Positions 40,691-50,401 are shown, counted from the first letter of the stretch. The stretch is 64,000 bases of DNA from Mycolicibacterium houstonense (GCF_900078665.2 NZ_LT546210.1:46199-110198); one strand, 5' to 3'. Notes: generated by a model not told the origin, from the letters alone. A program made the numbers and translations.

Positions 40691-41811
40691 CCCGCGCCCA
40701 CAAGCATCGCGTGTCCACACTCGATCCCGCCCAGCACAGCGCGCCCCATCCCACCCTGTCACCGTACTTCCGCGACGACCAGGTGACGCTGTACCACGGC
40801 AAGGCGCTCGACGTCGCACGCGAACTCCCCAGTGGCTCAGTGGATTGCATCGTCACCAGCCCGCCATATTTCAACCTCCGCGACTACGGTGCCGAAGGAC
40901 AGTACGGGCTGGAGTCAACACCAGCCGAATACGTTGCCAACCTTCGAGACCTCTTCACCGAGCTGCGCCGCGTCCTCACCGACGACGGCACCCTATGGCT
41001 CAACCTCGGCGACACCTACAGCACCCGTGCTGACGCCTCAGCTGGGCCAACCTCAGGACGCAGCCGACCCGACGTCATGCCCGGGCGAATCAACACCACC
41101 GGCACCATCGGCCGAAAGCAGCTCCTCGGAATCCCCTGGAGGGTGGCCTTCGCGCTCCAGGATGACGGCTGGATCCTGCGCCGAGACATCGTCTGGGAAA
41201 AGCCCTGCGCCAAACCCGAAAGTGTCACCGATCGACCGTCATCACGACACGAATATGTCTTCCTGCTCACGAAATCGCCGAACTACTGGTTCGACCTCGA
41301 CGCCATCCGCGAATCTCACGCTGAGACCAGCATCAAAAGGGTAGCCGCCCACCGCTCACCAACAGGACGCGCCGCCCGTGAAGGCAAACCCTATGTCGGA
41401 GAAGGGAAGCGGGAAACGATGCGCCTCGACCAAATGAACCACCCCCGAGGCCGCAACCCCGGCGACGTCTGGTCGATCAGCACCATCCCATTCCCACACG
41501 CTCATTTCGCCGTCATGCCACCCACACTGGCCCAAAAGTGCGTCATTGCCGGATGCAAACCTGGAGGGACCGTCCTCGATCCGTGCAACGGTGCAGGAAC
41601 AACCGGCCTGGCAGCCCAACGCACCGGGCGCCGATACATCGGCATTGACATCAACGCCGACTACCTCGACCTCTCACTACGCACACGTCTGCGCGACGCC
41701 ACATTGGACTTCTGCGTCGTCGACTCCGCCGCCGACATGCCCGAACCCCACGGCCATGGCCACGACACAGCCCCCACTCTCTACAGCATCGCAAGCGAAG
41801 ACGCATCGTGA
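40687..41811 (+). CDS. Orphan DNA methyltransferase (N4-cytosine/N6-adenine class)
   Basis: This 374-aa enzyme has the catalytic motif TSPPY (residues 57-61, motif IV) in the N-terminal half. The S-adenosylmethionine pocket VLDPCNGAGTTG, followed by GRRYIGIDINADY, lies near the C-terminus (about 297-325). That order is the beta class. TSPPY suits an N4-cytosine or N6-adenine enzyme. No endonuclease gene is adjacent, so it is an orphan that may shield the plasmid from host restriction. It follows the 47-aa gene by an ATGA overlap. The target sequence cannot be deduced. Confidence 0.92.
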   Translation: MTRAHKHRVSTLDPAQHSAPHPTLSPYFRDDQVTLYHGKALDVARELPSGSVDCIVTSPPYFNLRDYGAEGQYGLESTPAEYVANLRDLFTELRRVLTDDGTLWLNLGDTYSTRADASAGPTSGRSRPDVMPGRINTTGTIGRKQLLGIPWRVAFALQDDGWILRRDIVWEKPCAKPESVTDRPSSRHEYVFLLTKSPNYWFDLDAIRESHAETSIKRVAAHRSPTGRAAREGKPYVGEGKRETMRLDQMNHPRGRNPGDVWSISTIPFPHAHFAVMPPTLAQKCVIAGCKPGGTVLDPCNGAGTTGLAAQRTGRRYIGIDINADYLDLSLRTRLRDATLDFCVVDSAADMPEPHGHGHDTAPTLYSIASEDAS

Positions 41812-41869
41812 CCAAACCGCCCGACGACGCTCACCACCACTGCCACCGAGCGAAGGGACTGACCCTTTC

Positions 41870-42220
41870 ATGCCCCTGACCGCGCTGATACCGCCTCCGT
41901 CGCAATGCCGCACATGCGGGCATCCGATCCGCTGGACCTACGCCTATGTGGCCGCACCGGACACCCAACAGGGCATGTCCGCATCCCGACTCGAAAAGAC
42001 AGTCCTACCAAGGTGCCCCGGCGGCTGCGGACAGACCGTCAACGACCACCACCATCCGTGCGACTCCTGCTGGGACCGGTTGCCGACCGAGCTGAAACGC
42101 GGCCTGCTGCTCTCACTCACAGGTCTCGACATCAACGCTGCCCGCATCAACGTCGCCGCCTACTTGCATGCCAATCCAGCGCAGACAAGGAACCTAACCG
42201 AAAGGACGAATGAATCATGA
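41870..42220 (+). CDS. Small Cys-rich (Zn-ribbon-like) protein
   Basis: This 116-aa protein has CRTCGHPI near the start, RCPGGCGQTV in the middle and CDSCWDRLP, giving several Cys pairs for one or two zinc sites. A C-terminal helix ends before an ATGA overlap with the next gene. The ATG at 41870 was chosen from the start of this Cys-rich block. Similar small zinc-ribbon proteins are frequent in mycobacteriophage and plasmid operons. Function unknown. Confidence 0.65.
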   Translation: MPLTALIPPPSQCRTCGHPIRWTYAYVAAPDTQQGMSASRLEKTVLPRCPGGCGQTVNDHHHPCDSCWDRLPTELKRGLLLSLTGLDINAARINVAAYLHANPAQTRNLTERTNES

Positions 42221-42675
42221 GCACTCACACCCTCTCTCGACACATCCGTCCACCCCGCACCGTGGGGCGACGTCTTCGGCTCTTCCTGCGACATGACCCT
42301 CTCGCGCGCATCGCAAGCCCCAACGACGCGATCACGCTGGCTGATCAAACGCTGACCGGCATCGGCATCACCTACAGGGACACCATCTGGTGGTCGGGCA
42401 TCGCGCGTACCCCGCTGGCCGCCCTCATCCACACGGCATCCGGGGCCGGTCATGGGCACGGAATCCAATGGGTACTCGCCACGGCCCGCCAACTGCACCT
42501 GGCTGACGTGACAGACCCGCTGTGGAACCAGGCTCAGGCATGCTGCAACCGGCCCACCACCACGATGACGCTGCGAACCGCACTTGCTCAGCTGCGGACT
42601 CTGCCGGTCGAGCATCGTCGCCACATCACCGCGTTGTTGGTCGAGGCCGCGGCCTGCCTACAGCAGAGCCGATGA
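42217..42675 (+). CDS. Unknown 152-aa protein
   Basis: Unrecognised, helical and basic. It begins MSTHTLSRHIRPPRTVGRRL and contains HGIQWVLATARQLHLADVTD. No membrane segment. The ATG overlaps the previous stop. A 58-nt gap separates it from the next gene. It belongs to the same transcript. Confidence 0.62.
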   Translation: MSTHTLSRHIRPPRTVGRRLRLFLRHDPLARIASPNDAITLADQTLTGIGITYRDTIWWSGIARTPLAALIHTASGAGHGHGIQWVLATARQLHLADVTDPLWNQAQACCNRPTTTMTLRTALAQLRTLPVEHRRHITALLVEAAACLQQSR

Positions 42676-42733
42676 CCTCATCTCGCGCCGGATGCCGACA
42701 TCTGTCAACCCGACCGCCGGCAAGGAGACCGCG

Positions 42734-43543
42734 ATGAGCGCCGTCAACCCTCGCGCTGCGGCGGCCCGAGCTCGCCGTAAAGCCCTTGCCGAGCAGGGAT
42801 GGCGGAACTTCTGCGCCGCGCTGGGCTACCCAGATCCCGACACCATCACCCAGGAGAGGACAATATGGCAGGAAAGCGACGCACAGGTCCGGGCCAAGAT
42901 CAGCCCGACCTGTTCAGCATCCTCGACGGGGAAGGTGGCAGTGACCAGCCCGGAGATACGCCAGATCGTAGACAACATCTACAGCCAGCACCTCCAACTA
43001 CCCCAGAACTGGACCGCCGGCCAGCGCGAGAAGTTCCTGGAGAACGAGGCTTCGCGGATCAGCCTGCAGATCGCGGACCTAGCAGCCCAAATGGGGGAGC
43101 AGGCCGTTCAACACTGGCAGAACCAGAACGGTCACCCGCCGGACTATCTGACCAAAGTCGGGCTGCTGAACAACGCCCGGTCGCAGGCGATGGAAACAGT
43201 GCTCAACAACGAACTCTACGAACAGATTCCCCAGACCGAGGACCCCAACGATCTCGAAGCACCGACGACCGAGACACTGGCTCGCAGCCAGGTGCCCTGG
43301 GATCAGCGCTGGACGAGCCCCCGGTATCGCAGCGAGCCCAGCGAGCAGATCGAGGACCTGGCCGCGGCGATTTGGCCGGCCCCGGATTTCTCGGCAGTGT
43401 TTCGGATCAAGGCGCAGTATCTGCTGGCGGCCCGCGCCGAGGACCAGCTTCCGCTGCCCACCCATCAGCACGACCCGCTGGCCGCGACACTGGCCGACCT
43501 GGTCTACAACGATCTGCGCCACGACGGCCTGCCAGAGCGCTAG
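42734..43543 (+). CDS. Unknown 269-aa protein that overlaps the large helicase gene
   Basis: Its ATG at 42734 follows AAGGAGACCGCG. From about residue 70 the protein is ordered and helical: TSPEIRQIVDNIYSQHLQLP, FLENEASRISLQIADLAAQM, QYLLAARAEDQLPLPTHQHD. Third codon positions here are strongly G/C, showing this frame is the one under coding selection. A GTG at 42941 with GGGGAAGG upstream is an alternative start that would give about 200 aa. The other frame, which continues into the giant gene, is open across the same DNA for 679 bp. Function unknown. Confidence 0.7.
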   Translation: MSAVNPRAAAARARRKALAEQGWRNFCAALGYPDPDTITQERTIWQESDAQVRAKISPTCSASSTGKVAVTSPEIRQIVDNIYSQHLQLPQNWTAGQREKFLENEASRISLQIADLAAQMGEQAVQHWQNQNGHPPDYLTKVGLLNNARSQAMETVLNNELYEQIPQTEDPNDLEAPTTETLARSQVPWDQRWTSPRYRSEPSEQIEDLAAAIWPAPDFSAVFRIKAQYLLAARAEDQLPLPTHQHDPLAATLADLVYNDLRHDGLPER

Positions 43544-46500
43544 CCCAACCCTCACTTTTCGACGAGGTCGTCGACCAACCCACCGACCCACGCACGATCG
43601 ACCCCGGTGGCCACGAACTTCCGCCACCGCAAAAACCGGCCGAGCCCGTCCCCACGCCAACGGTCTCGGCCGACCCGGACCAGCCGCAACAGGATGCCGA
43701 CCAGACCGCGCCCGGGCCGACAGCCCCCACCACACCGACGGCGGCATACCGAACCCCGACCGACTTTCCCGCCAGCACCGACACGCTAGTCCCCTCCGGA
43801 GCGAAGGCACGCGTCCGCGCCAACATCGCCGCGATCGACCTGCTCGAGAAGCTGCGCGAAGCCGACCGACCCGCAACCACCGACGAGCAGGCAGTCCTTG
43901 CCGCATGGTCGGGATGGGGAGCGGTGCCAGCAGTGTTCGACCACCGCAACGACACCTTCGCCGACCAACGTCAACGCCTCCACGACCTACTCACCCCCGA
44001 TCAGTACCGCCAGGCCGAAGCCTCGGTACTCAACGCCCACTACACCGATCCCGCTTTGGCACAGATCATCTGGCAAGCAGTGCGGCGTGCCGGATTCTCC
44101 GGTGGCCGGGTCCTCGAACCCGGATGCGGCAGCGGCACATTCATCAGCCACGCACCCGAAGACGCGGTCATGGTCGGAGTCGAGAACGACGCGATCACCG
44201 CGGCGATCGCTGCCCATCTGTATCCCTCGGCCCAGATCCGACATGAAGGGTTCGAAGCCACACGCGTCCCCGAGAACAGCTTCGCCGCGGTCATCGGCAA
44301 CGTCCCCTTCGGCCAGTACGTCATCGCGGATCCCAGCCACAATCCTCAACGCCTGACCGTCCATAACCACTTCATCGTAAAATCGTTGGCCCTGACCGCC
44401 CCTGGTGGATACGTCGCGGTCCTCACCAGCCGCTATACCCTCGATGCCACCAAAGACACCGCCCGCCGCGCCATCGCCGGATACGGCGACCTCATCGGAG
44501 CAGTTCGACTGCCGTCCAAGGCATTTAGCCGAGTCGCCGGAACCGACGTGGTCACCGATCTGCTCATCTTGCGCCGCCGCGACCCGCAACAGCCCGTACC
44601 CGATGTCGCCCCAGAGTGGGTTACCACCACCGCGCCCATGCTCGACGACGAAGGCGAGCCCACCGACCTGTTCATCAACAGCTACTACGCCGCCCACCCC
44701 GGTCACGTACTGGGCAGTATGCGGATCGGTCGAGGCCTCAACGGCTCACCCAGCCTCGCCGTCGACGGCGAAACCGGGCCCGCGCTGGCGCAGCAGCTTG
44801 ACCAATGCCTGACCGAAATCATCGATGACGCCATCGACAGCAGCCGAGGCCTCACCGCCACCGTCGGCGACCTCACCGTCGTCTCTGCCGAAACCTTCGA
44901 CCCGGGCCTGATCACCGCCGCCGACCGTGGCGAGGAGACGCCCCTCTACACCCTGCGCTACAACCCCGAGACCAAGAGCATCGACTACTGGTCTGGCCAC
45001 GCCTGGGAGCCAAACAAGACCCCGAAGTCTCGACTGGGCGAGACCCGTGAGCTGATCGCCCTCCGCGACGTCGCCACCAGCCTCATTCACTCCCAACGCG
45101 ACGGCCGCCCGCAAGCCGAGCGTGACCAACTGCGCGGCCACCTCAACACGCTCTACGACAACTACGTGCGCCGGCACGGTCCGATCAACCGATTCACGTG
45201 GGTCCACCCGAAAGAGATCACCCAGGCGCGTCACGATGAAAAACTCGCCGCCACCGAGGCCCGATGGCGGGAAAAGGAAGGACAACCCGGCGCCCCGTAC
45301 CGTGGCCCAATCCCCGACGAGCTAGTCGCACAATGGGACAGCGCCGCCTGGGAAGCCCCCGCTCCCTACAAGAAACGGTCCCATCTAGACGGAGGCATGC
45401 GCCACGACCCTGGGTGGGCCATCGTGTGCGCGCTGGAGGACTTCGACGAAGACACCGGGCTGGCCCGCAAATCCCCGATCTTCTCCACGGACCTGCTCAC
45501 CCCAGCCCCCGAACGGATCCATGCCGATACGCCCGAAGATGCACTGGCGATGAGCCTGGACCGCAACCTGCGGGTCGATCTCGACTACATCGCCGAGCTG
45601 CTCGAAGTTCCCGTCGATGACGCCCGCGACCTGCTCGACGGACTGGTATATCCCAGCCTCGACGACCCCGACGAGTTGATCCCCGCTGTCACCGCCCTAT
45701 CCGGCAACGTGCGTCGCAAGCACACCGAAGCTGCGCTCGCGGCTGAGCACAACCCGGTGTATCGCCGCTATGCAGAGGTGCTGCGCGATCTGGTCCCACC
45801 CGACCGCACGGCCGACCAGATCAAGGTACGACCCGGAGCACCGTGGGTCGACGCACGTTACATCGCTCAGTTCGCCGAGGAAACCTTCGGGATAACCGAT
45901 GTGATCGCCGAGCACCTCGGCGGCCGCTGGACCGTGGATGTCGCCAAGTACAAGCGCCACGGCCGGCTCATGACCGAGACCTGGGGACTGGACCGTGATC
46001 GCTGCGACGCGGTGAGTCTGCTCGAAGCCCTCTGCAACTCCCGCAGCATCGTTCTGCACACCGATGAAGGTGTGCTCGACACCCAGGCGACCTTCGCCGC
46101 ACAGGCCAAGTGCGACAAGATCACCGAAGAGTTCCAAAAGTGGATCTTCAACGACCCACAACGCACCGAGGTTCTCGTCGCCGAATACAACGAGCGATTC
46201 AACTCGTTGCGAGCGCCCAGCTACGACGGCTCCAAACTGCAGCTACCCGGATTGTCGGATCACTTCACGCCGCACTTCTACCAGCGCAACGCTGTCGCGC
46301 GCATCATCGCCGAGCCCGCCACTCTTCTCGATCACGTTGTGGGGGCCGGGAAAACAGGCACCATGCTGATGGCTGCGATGGAGCTGCGCCGGCTCGGCCT
46401 GGTCCGTCAACCATGGATCGTGGTGCCCAACCACATCGTCGAGCAGGTCGGCCGGGAAGCCAACCAGTGGTACCCCGCAGCGCGGGTGCTTCTCGGGTCG

Positions 46501-49017
46501 GCCGCCACCACCGCAGAAGGACGTCGCCGGTTCATCGCCCAATCAGCTTCCAGCGATTGGGATCTGGTCATCATTCCGCAATCCGCGTTCACTGCGATCC
46601 GCGTGAACGCGGCTGTAGTGCGAGACTACGTAGAAGAGCAACTCGACGATCTTCGCGCGCAACTGGCCACCGCAGATTCTGATCGGACCGTCAAGCGCAT
46701 CGAGCTCGCCATCAAACAGACCCAGGAGCGGCTGCAACGGCTCGTTGATCAGGCCCGCAAAGATCAAGGTCTGGGCTTTGAGAACTGCGGATGCGACTAC
46801 CTGTTCATCGACGAAGCCCACATGTACAAAAACAAGGCCCGCGTCTGCAACATCGAAGAGTTGTCCTGCCCCACGTCCAGCCAACGTGCCGAGGACCTCA
46901 CCCTCAAACTGAGGATACTTCGGCAACGGCGGCGCGACGAGGCCCGCGCTGCCGGCATCCCCGAGGACAAGGTCGTCGAGCGAGTCGCTACCTTGCCAAC
47001 CGGAACGCCGATCGCCAACTCACTGGGGGAGTTGTGGGTGATGCAGAGCTACCTGCGCCCCGACCTCATGCGCGACGCAGGTGTTGAAGACTTGGGCGAT
47101 TGGGGCGCGGCCTTTACCACCACCGTCACGACGGTCGAAGTCAACGCCACCGGAACCAAGCTGCGGCCCGTCACCCGGGTCGGCAAGTTCACCAATCTGC
47201 CCGAACTTCTGGCATTGTCGTCGGCCTACACCGACGTCGTCACCCGCGACATGGTGCCGGTGAGATTGCCGGCACTGCGCACCGGGCAGCGCCAAATCGT
47301 CAGCCTGCAACCCGACATCCAGGTCAGCGACTTCATCGCCGATCTGGGTTACCGAGCCGACCACCTCGACGCCCGGCAGGCTCACCGCGACAACACCCTC
47401 AAGATCGCCAACGATGGCCGCAATGTGTCGCTCGATCCACGGCTGGCGCACCTTCCCAAGCCCGCCTACAGCCGTGCCGAAGCCGTGGCCGACCGCATCA
47501 TGGGCGTCCACACCCGGCTGGCCGACCGCGTCTACCACGACATGGACACCGGAGAACCACTCGACCGCACCGGCCCGTTGCAGATCGTGTTCTGCGACCG
47601 TGGCACACCGTCCAAAGACCCCAACCAGTTCACCATCTACCAGGCCATCAAAGACGAACTCATCGCACGCGGGATGCCGGCCTCAGCGATCAGATTCGTT
47701 CATGAAGCACGCAAACCCAGCGAACTGAAAGCGCTTTTCGCCCAATGCAATCGCGGCGAGGTGTCGGTCTTGATAGGAAGCACTGAGAAGATGGGCACGG
47801 GCACCAACGTGCAAGCACGAGCTGCGGCTCTGCACCACGTCGACGTTCCCTGGCGGCCATGCGACCTCGAACAACGCGAGGGTCGAATCATCCGCCAAGG
47901 CAACCAGAACGAAGAAGTGGACATCTTCAACTACGTCACCGAGGGAACTTACGACACCGTGATGTGGCAGAAAGTGCAAGCCAAATCGCTGTTCATCGAA
48001 CAGATGCGCCGCAAAGAGGTCGTCGACCTCGAAATCGAAGACCTCAGCGGCGGCGACATCGGCTCGGCTGCCGCCGAGACCAAGGCGATCGCCACCGGCG
48101 ACCCCCGCTACATCCGGCAGGTCGAACTCGACGACGAGGTGCGCCGCCTGAGCTCCCTCGAACGCGCACATCACGATTCAGTACGGCAACGCGACTGGAG
48201 AGTCAGAGAACTGGAACGCTCAATTCCCCATCAGCACAACCAGATCGAAAAGCTCGACTCACACGTCGCCGACGTCGAACAGCATATCGCCAACGAAACG
48301 CCACTCAAGATTGCGATCGATGGGAAGACGTACAGCGACCGAGCCAACCAGGCCGGCGCCGTGTCGTCAGCGTGCCGCCAGGCCTATCACCGGCTCAAAG
48401 AGGGCGCCTCCCGCTTCGAGCCGATCGGCATCACGATCAACGGTGTGGAGGTGCTTGGTTCGCGCTCGCTCATGCACGACATGCTGATCCTGCGGCTGGC
48501 GGTACCCTCACGCACGTCCGACATCAAGAGCCACGATCTATTGGACACTGCCTCATCGGGGGAGACCGGCGCCGCCAAGGCACGCGGACTGGTCAAGCGT
48601 ATCGAGAACCTCTACAGCGGACTGCCCGCCCATCGCGCCAACCTGCAGGCCAACCTCGACAGCGACCAACGCCAACTCGATGATCTGCAGGCCAACCCAC
48701 CCGCACCGTTCGAACACGGCGACCAACTCGACGCCAAAAAAGCCGAACTCGCGGCACTCACACTGGAGCTACGACTGGCAGCCGACAGCCCCGAAGCCAA
48801 GGAGAAGGCCCGCGCCGCCGAAGAACGCATGATGATGCGGGGCCGCAAACCGGGATGGAGCCTGCTGCTGAACCCGACGCCGGCGGTACTGGAGGAAACC
48901 GGCTGCCCCACCGCCGATGTGCTGCGCCGCAAGATTGCCGTACGTGAGCGAATGGCGATCGCTGACCACCATCGTGATCTCGACGACGGCACACCCGGCC
49001 ACGAACACGAGCTCTAA
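42865..49017 (+). CDS. Giant N6-methyltransferase/SF2 helicase fusion (DarB-like)
   Basis: This 2050-aa protein has four parts. Residues 1-330 are disordered, with two clamp-binding-like motifs (QPDLF near 14, QPSLF near 227). A methyltransferase domain (about 350-560) has LEPGCGSGTF and a GNVPFG motif IV variant. An SF2/SNF2-type helicase has Walker A VGAGKTG (about 1159) and DEAH in LFIDEAHMYKN (about 1315), with its second lobe at 1570-1700 (GTGTNVQARAA, REGRIIRQGNQ). A coiled C-terminal region (about 1750-2000) ends the protein. Such fusions occur on conjugative plasmids and phage P1 (DarB), where they counter restriction. The ATG at 42865 has AGGAGAGGACAAT before it and is the only usable start for 1 kb. 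The first 679 bp share DNA with the previous gene in another frame. Confidence 0.85.
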   Translation: MAGKRRTGPGQDQPDLFSILDGEGGSDQPGDTPDRRQHLQPAPPTTPELDRRPAREVPGERGFADQPADRGPSSPNGGAGRSTLAEPERSPAGLSDQSRAAEQRPVAGDGNSAQQRTLRTDSPDRGPQRSRSTDDRDTGSQPGALGSALDEPPVSQRAQRADRGPGRGDLAGPGFLGSVSDQGAVSAGGPRRGPASAAHPSARPAGRDTGRPGLQRSAPRRPARALAQPSLFDEVVDQPTDPRTIDPGGHELPPPQKPAEPVPTPTVSADPDQPQQDADQTAPGPTAPTTPTAAYRTPTDFPASTDTLVPSGAKARVRANIAAIDLLEKLREADRPATTDEQAVLAAWSGWGAVPAVFDHRNDTFADQRQRLHDLLTPDQYRQAEASVLNAHYTDPALAQIIWQAVRRAGFSGGRVLEPGCGSGTFISHAPEDAVMVGVENDAITAAIAAHLYPSAQIRHEGFEATRVPENSFAAVIGNVPFGQYVIADPSHNPQRLTVHNHFIVKSLALTAPGGYVAVLTSRYTLDATKDTARRAIAGYGDLIGAVRLPSKAFSRVAGTDVVTDLLILRRRDPQQPVPDVAPEWVTTTAPMLDDEGEPTDLFINSYYAAHPGHVLGSMRIGRGLNGSPSLAVDGETGPALAQQLDQCLTEIIDDAIDSSRGLTATVGDLTVVSAETFDPGLITAADRGEETPLYTLRYNPETKSIDYWSGHAWEPNKTPKSRLGETRELIALRDVATSLIHSQRDGRPQAERDQLRGHLNTLYDNYVRRHGPINRFTWVHPKEITQARHDEKLAATEARWREKEGQPGAPYRGPIPDELVAQWDSAAWEAPAPYKKRSHLDGGMRHDPGWAIVCALEDFDEDTGLARKSPIFSTDLLTPAPERIHADTPEDALAMSLDRNLRVDLDYIAELLEVPVDDARDLLDGLVYPSLDDPDELIPAVTALSGNVRRKHTEAALAAEHNPVYRRYAEVLRDLVPPDRTADQIKVRPGAPWVDARYIAQFAEETFGITDVIAEHLGGRWTVDVAKYKRHGRLMTETWGLDRDRCDAVSLLEALCNSRSIVLHTDEGVLDTQATFAAQAKCDKITEEFQKWIFNDPQRTEVLVAEYNERFNSLRAPSYDGSKLQLPGLSDHFTPHFYQRNAVARIIAEPATLLDHVVGAGKTGTMLMAAMELRRLGLVRQPWIVVPNHIVEQVGREANQWYPAARVLLGSAATTAEGRRRFIAQSASSDWDLVIIPQSAFTAIRVNAAVVRDYVEEQLDDLRAQLATADSDRTVKRIELAIKQTQERLQRLVDQARKDQGLGFENCGCDYLFIDEAHMYKNKARVCNIEELSCPTSSQRAEDLTLKLRILRQRRRDEARAAGIPEDKVVERVATLPTGTPIANSLGELWVMQSYLRPDLMRDAGVEDLGDWGAAFTTTVTTVEVNATGTKLRPVTRVGKFTNLPELLALSSAYTDVVTRDMVPVRLPALRTGQRQIVSLQPDIQVSDFIADLGYRADHLDARQAHRDNTLKIANDGRNVSLDPRLAHLPKPAYSRAEAVADRIMGVHTRLADRVYHDMDTGEPLDRTGPLQIVFCDRGTPSKDPNQFTIYQAIKDELIARGMPASAIRFVHEARKPSELKALFAQCNRGEVSVLIGSTEKMGTGTNVQARAAALHHVDVPWRPCDLEQREGRIIRQGNQNEEVDIFNYVTEGTYDTVMWQKVQAKSLFIEQMRRKEVVDLEIEDLSGGDIGSAAAETKAIATGDPRYIRQVELDDEVRRLSSLERAHHDSVRQRDWRVRELERSIPHQHNQIEKLDSHVADVEQHIANETPLKIAIDGKTYSDRANQAGAVSSACRQAYHRLKEGASRFEPIGITINGVEVLGSRSLMHDMLILRLAVPSRTSDIKSHDLLDTASSGETGAAKARGLVKRIENLYSGLPAHRANLQANLDSDQRQLDDLQANPPAPFEHGDQLDAKKAELAALTLELRLAADSPEAKEKARAAEERMMMRGRKPGWSLLLNPTPAVLEETGCPTADVLRRKIAVRERMAIADHHRDLDDGTPGHEHEL

Positions 49018-49082
49018 CCACAGGATGCCAATGCGGCGCTACTTGTAGCGCCGCGGCACCAGCACCGCCTACCTTCTATCGC

Positions 49083-49691
49083 ATGCACCCCCACGTCGGG
49101 CACCGAGCCGCAGCCCGCGCCCAACGCGGAGCTCGGGTAGGGGAGGAGGGCCACCTGGCTACCGTGACGCTGCTGGCCGATGTGCGGCACCGTCGCGCCC
49201 GAACGCGTCACGCTCAGCGCACTCCGCGCCGAGGGCCAAATGTGCTCTCAGCGTGGCTGTTACAGTTCCTGGCGTCCACGATGGACCACGGATGCATCGT
49301 GCGCACCAGCATGGCATCACTATCAACGTGGGCTGAACTCATGAGCGCGGTAGACGAGTCCGACGACATCGCCGACCGCGACGGTGGCCCCCGAATTGAC
49401 GTAACTCCCGTCGAGAGCGCCCAGTTCGCGGCGATCGAGCACACCCACCAGTTACTGACTGACCTGAATGCCCGTCCCCGCCTCGATATCGAAGTCGCGT
49501 GCAACACCGACAGCCTTACCCTGACGCTGCGCGGCATCCTTGCTGACCCGGTGATGACGCCGCACATCGCCGACTCCATCACCGGCACGCTGCAGGCCAA
49601 TGCCGGCCAACACCACTGGTATCTCGACGCGACCGACTCGGGAAGCCTGCGCTGGGAACTCGCTGTCGCCTACAGCGCGATGCTCCCGTAG
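49083..49691 (+). CDS. Unknown 202-aa protein
   Basis: Unrecognised. The first 65 residues are Arg/His-rich. The second half is ordered (ESAQFAAIEHTHQLLTDLNA, RLDIEVACNTDSLTLTLRGI) and ends WELAVAYSAMLP. No ribosome site is clear at 49083, and later starts are possible. It overlaps the 3' end of the convergent DUF4226 gene by 22 bp. Confidence 0.5.
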   Translation: MHPHVGHRAAARAQRGARVGEEGHLATVTLLADVRHRRARTRHAQRTPRRGPNVLSAWLLQFLASTMDHGCIVRTSMASLSTWAELMSAVDESDDIADRDGGPRIDVTPVESAQFAAIEHTHQLLTDLNARPRLDIEVACNTDSLTLTLRGILADPVMTPHIADSITGTLQANAGQHHWYLDATDSGSLRWELAVAYSAMLP

Positions 49692-50401
49692 CCGGCGGTC
49701 GCCGCGCCCATGACGGCCGCGGCCTGCGCCGCCGCCGCTTGCGCCTGCTCGATCACATCGCGTGCCTCAGATGCCTTGGCGTCCAAGAAACTGGCCAACT
49801 GTTGACGGCCCGCTGGGGTGTCCAGAGACGGTTGCAAGGCCGCCATACCCGCTTCAACATCAGCCTGGATAGTGCGCAGGCGCTCCTGGGCGGTTCGAGC
49901 GAACTGCCCAGCATCCCGCATCCCCCTGCCTAACTGCTTGTCCAGTTCGCCTCGATGGCGCGCCGTCTGCACCAGCGCAGCGTCGGCAGCCTTCGCCTCA
50001 TCAGCGGCGTTGCCCGACCACCCCATGGTGTGCGTCTGCCACGGAGGCGACTGGGGTTCCCGCGCACTACCGGGCGGCATCCAGATCCCCGGTGCGATCT
50101 CCGTCCAATGCAAGCCCGGTCCGAGGGCTTCGGGGTCCTGCACGACCGGCATCGGATGTGGAGCGTCCCCGGTGCCGTGAAGGTTGTCCAGCGTGCTGCG
50201 GGGCATCGATCCGCCACCCGAGGGCGGAGCTACCGACTGCGGTGGGGGAGGCCGATACGGTTCGGCGGGTGGCTGTAAGCCCCCGTTGTCCGGCCCATCT
50301 GGTAGCAACGGGGCAGGCTGGCCCGGCCCCGACTGCCGAACACCGGTCAACGTGGCCAACGTCGCCGTTAGGTCCTGAGCCAAGCGATCCAGAACGCTCA
50401 C
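49670..50401 (-). CDS. DUF4226-type protein without an enzymatic domain
   Basis: This 243-aa protein has a Pro-rich first half with a Trp-containing patch (HWTEIAPGIWMPPG). The helical module follows: ALVQTARHRGELDKQLGRGM, then LQPSLDTPAGRQQLASFLDA, and an Ala-rich final helix. DTPAGxxQLASFL is shared with the 540-aa ESX-operon protein at 20407, and the DTPAG block with both hydrolases. GTG start at 50401. It stands alone on the minus strand, away from the ESX operon. Likely an ESX substrate or adaptor. Confidence 0.72.
   Translation of the reverse strand: MSVLDRLAQDLTATLATLTGVRQSGPGQPAPLLPDGPDNGGLQPPAEPYRPPPPQSVAPPSGGGSMPRSTLDNLHGTGDAPHPMPVVQDPEALGPGLHWTEIAPGIWMPPGSAREPQSPPWQTHTMGWSGNAADEAKAADAALVQTARHRGELDKQLGRGMRDAGQFARTAQERLRTIQADVEAGMAALQPSLDTPAGRQQLASFLDAKASEARDVIEQAQAAAAQAAAVMGAATAGYGSIAL

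Noticed and set aside
43480..43560. Programmed -1 frameshift joining the 269-aa frame to the helicase
   Set aside because: No classical slippery heptamer was found near the stop at 43541-43543. A sequencing error or true overlap is at least as likely, so it is kept only as an alternative.
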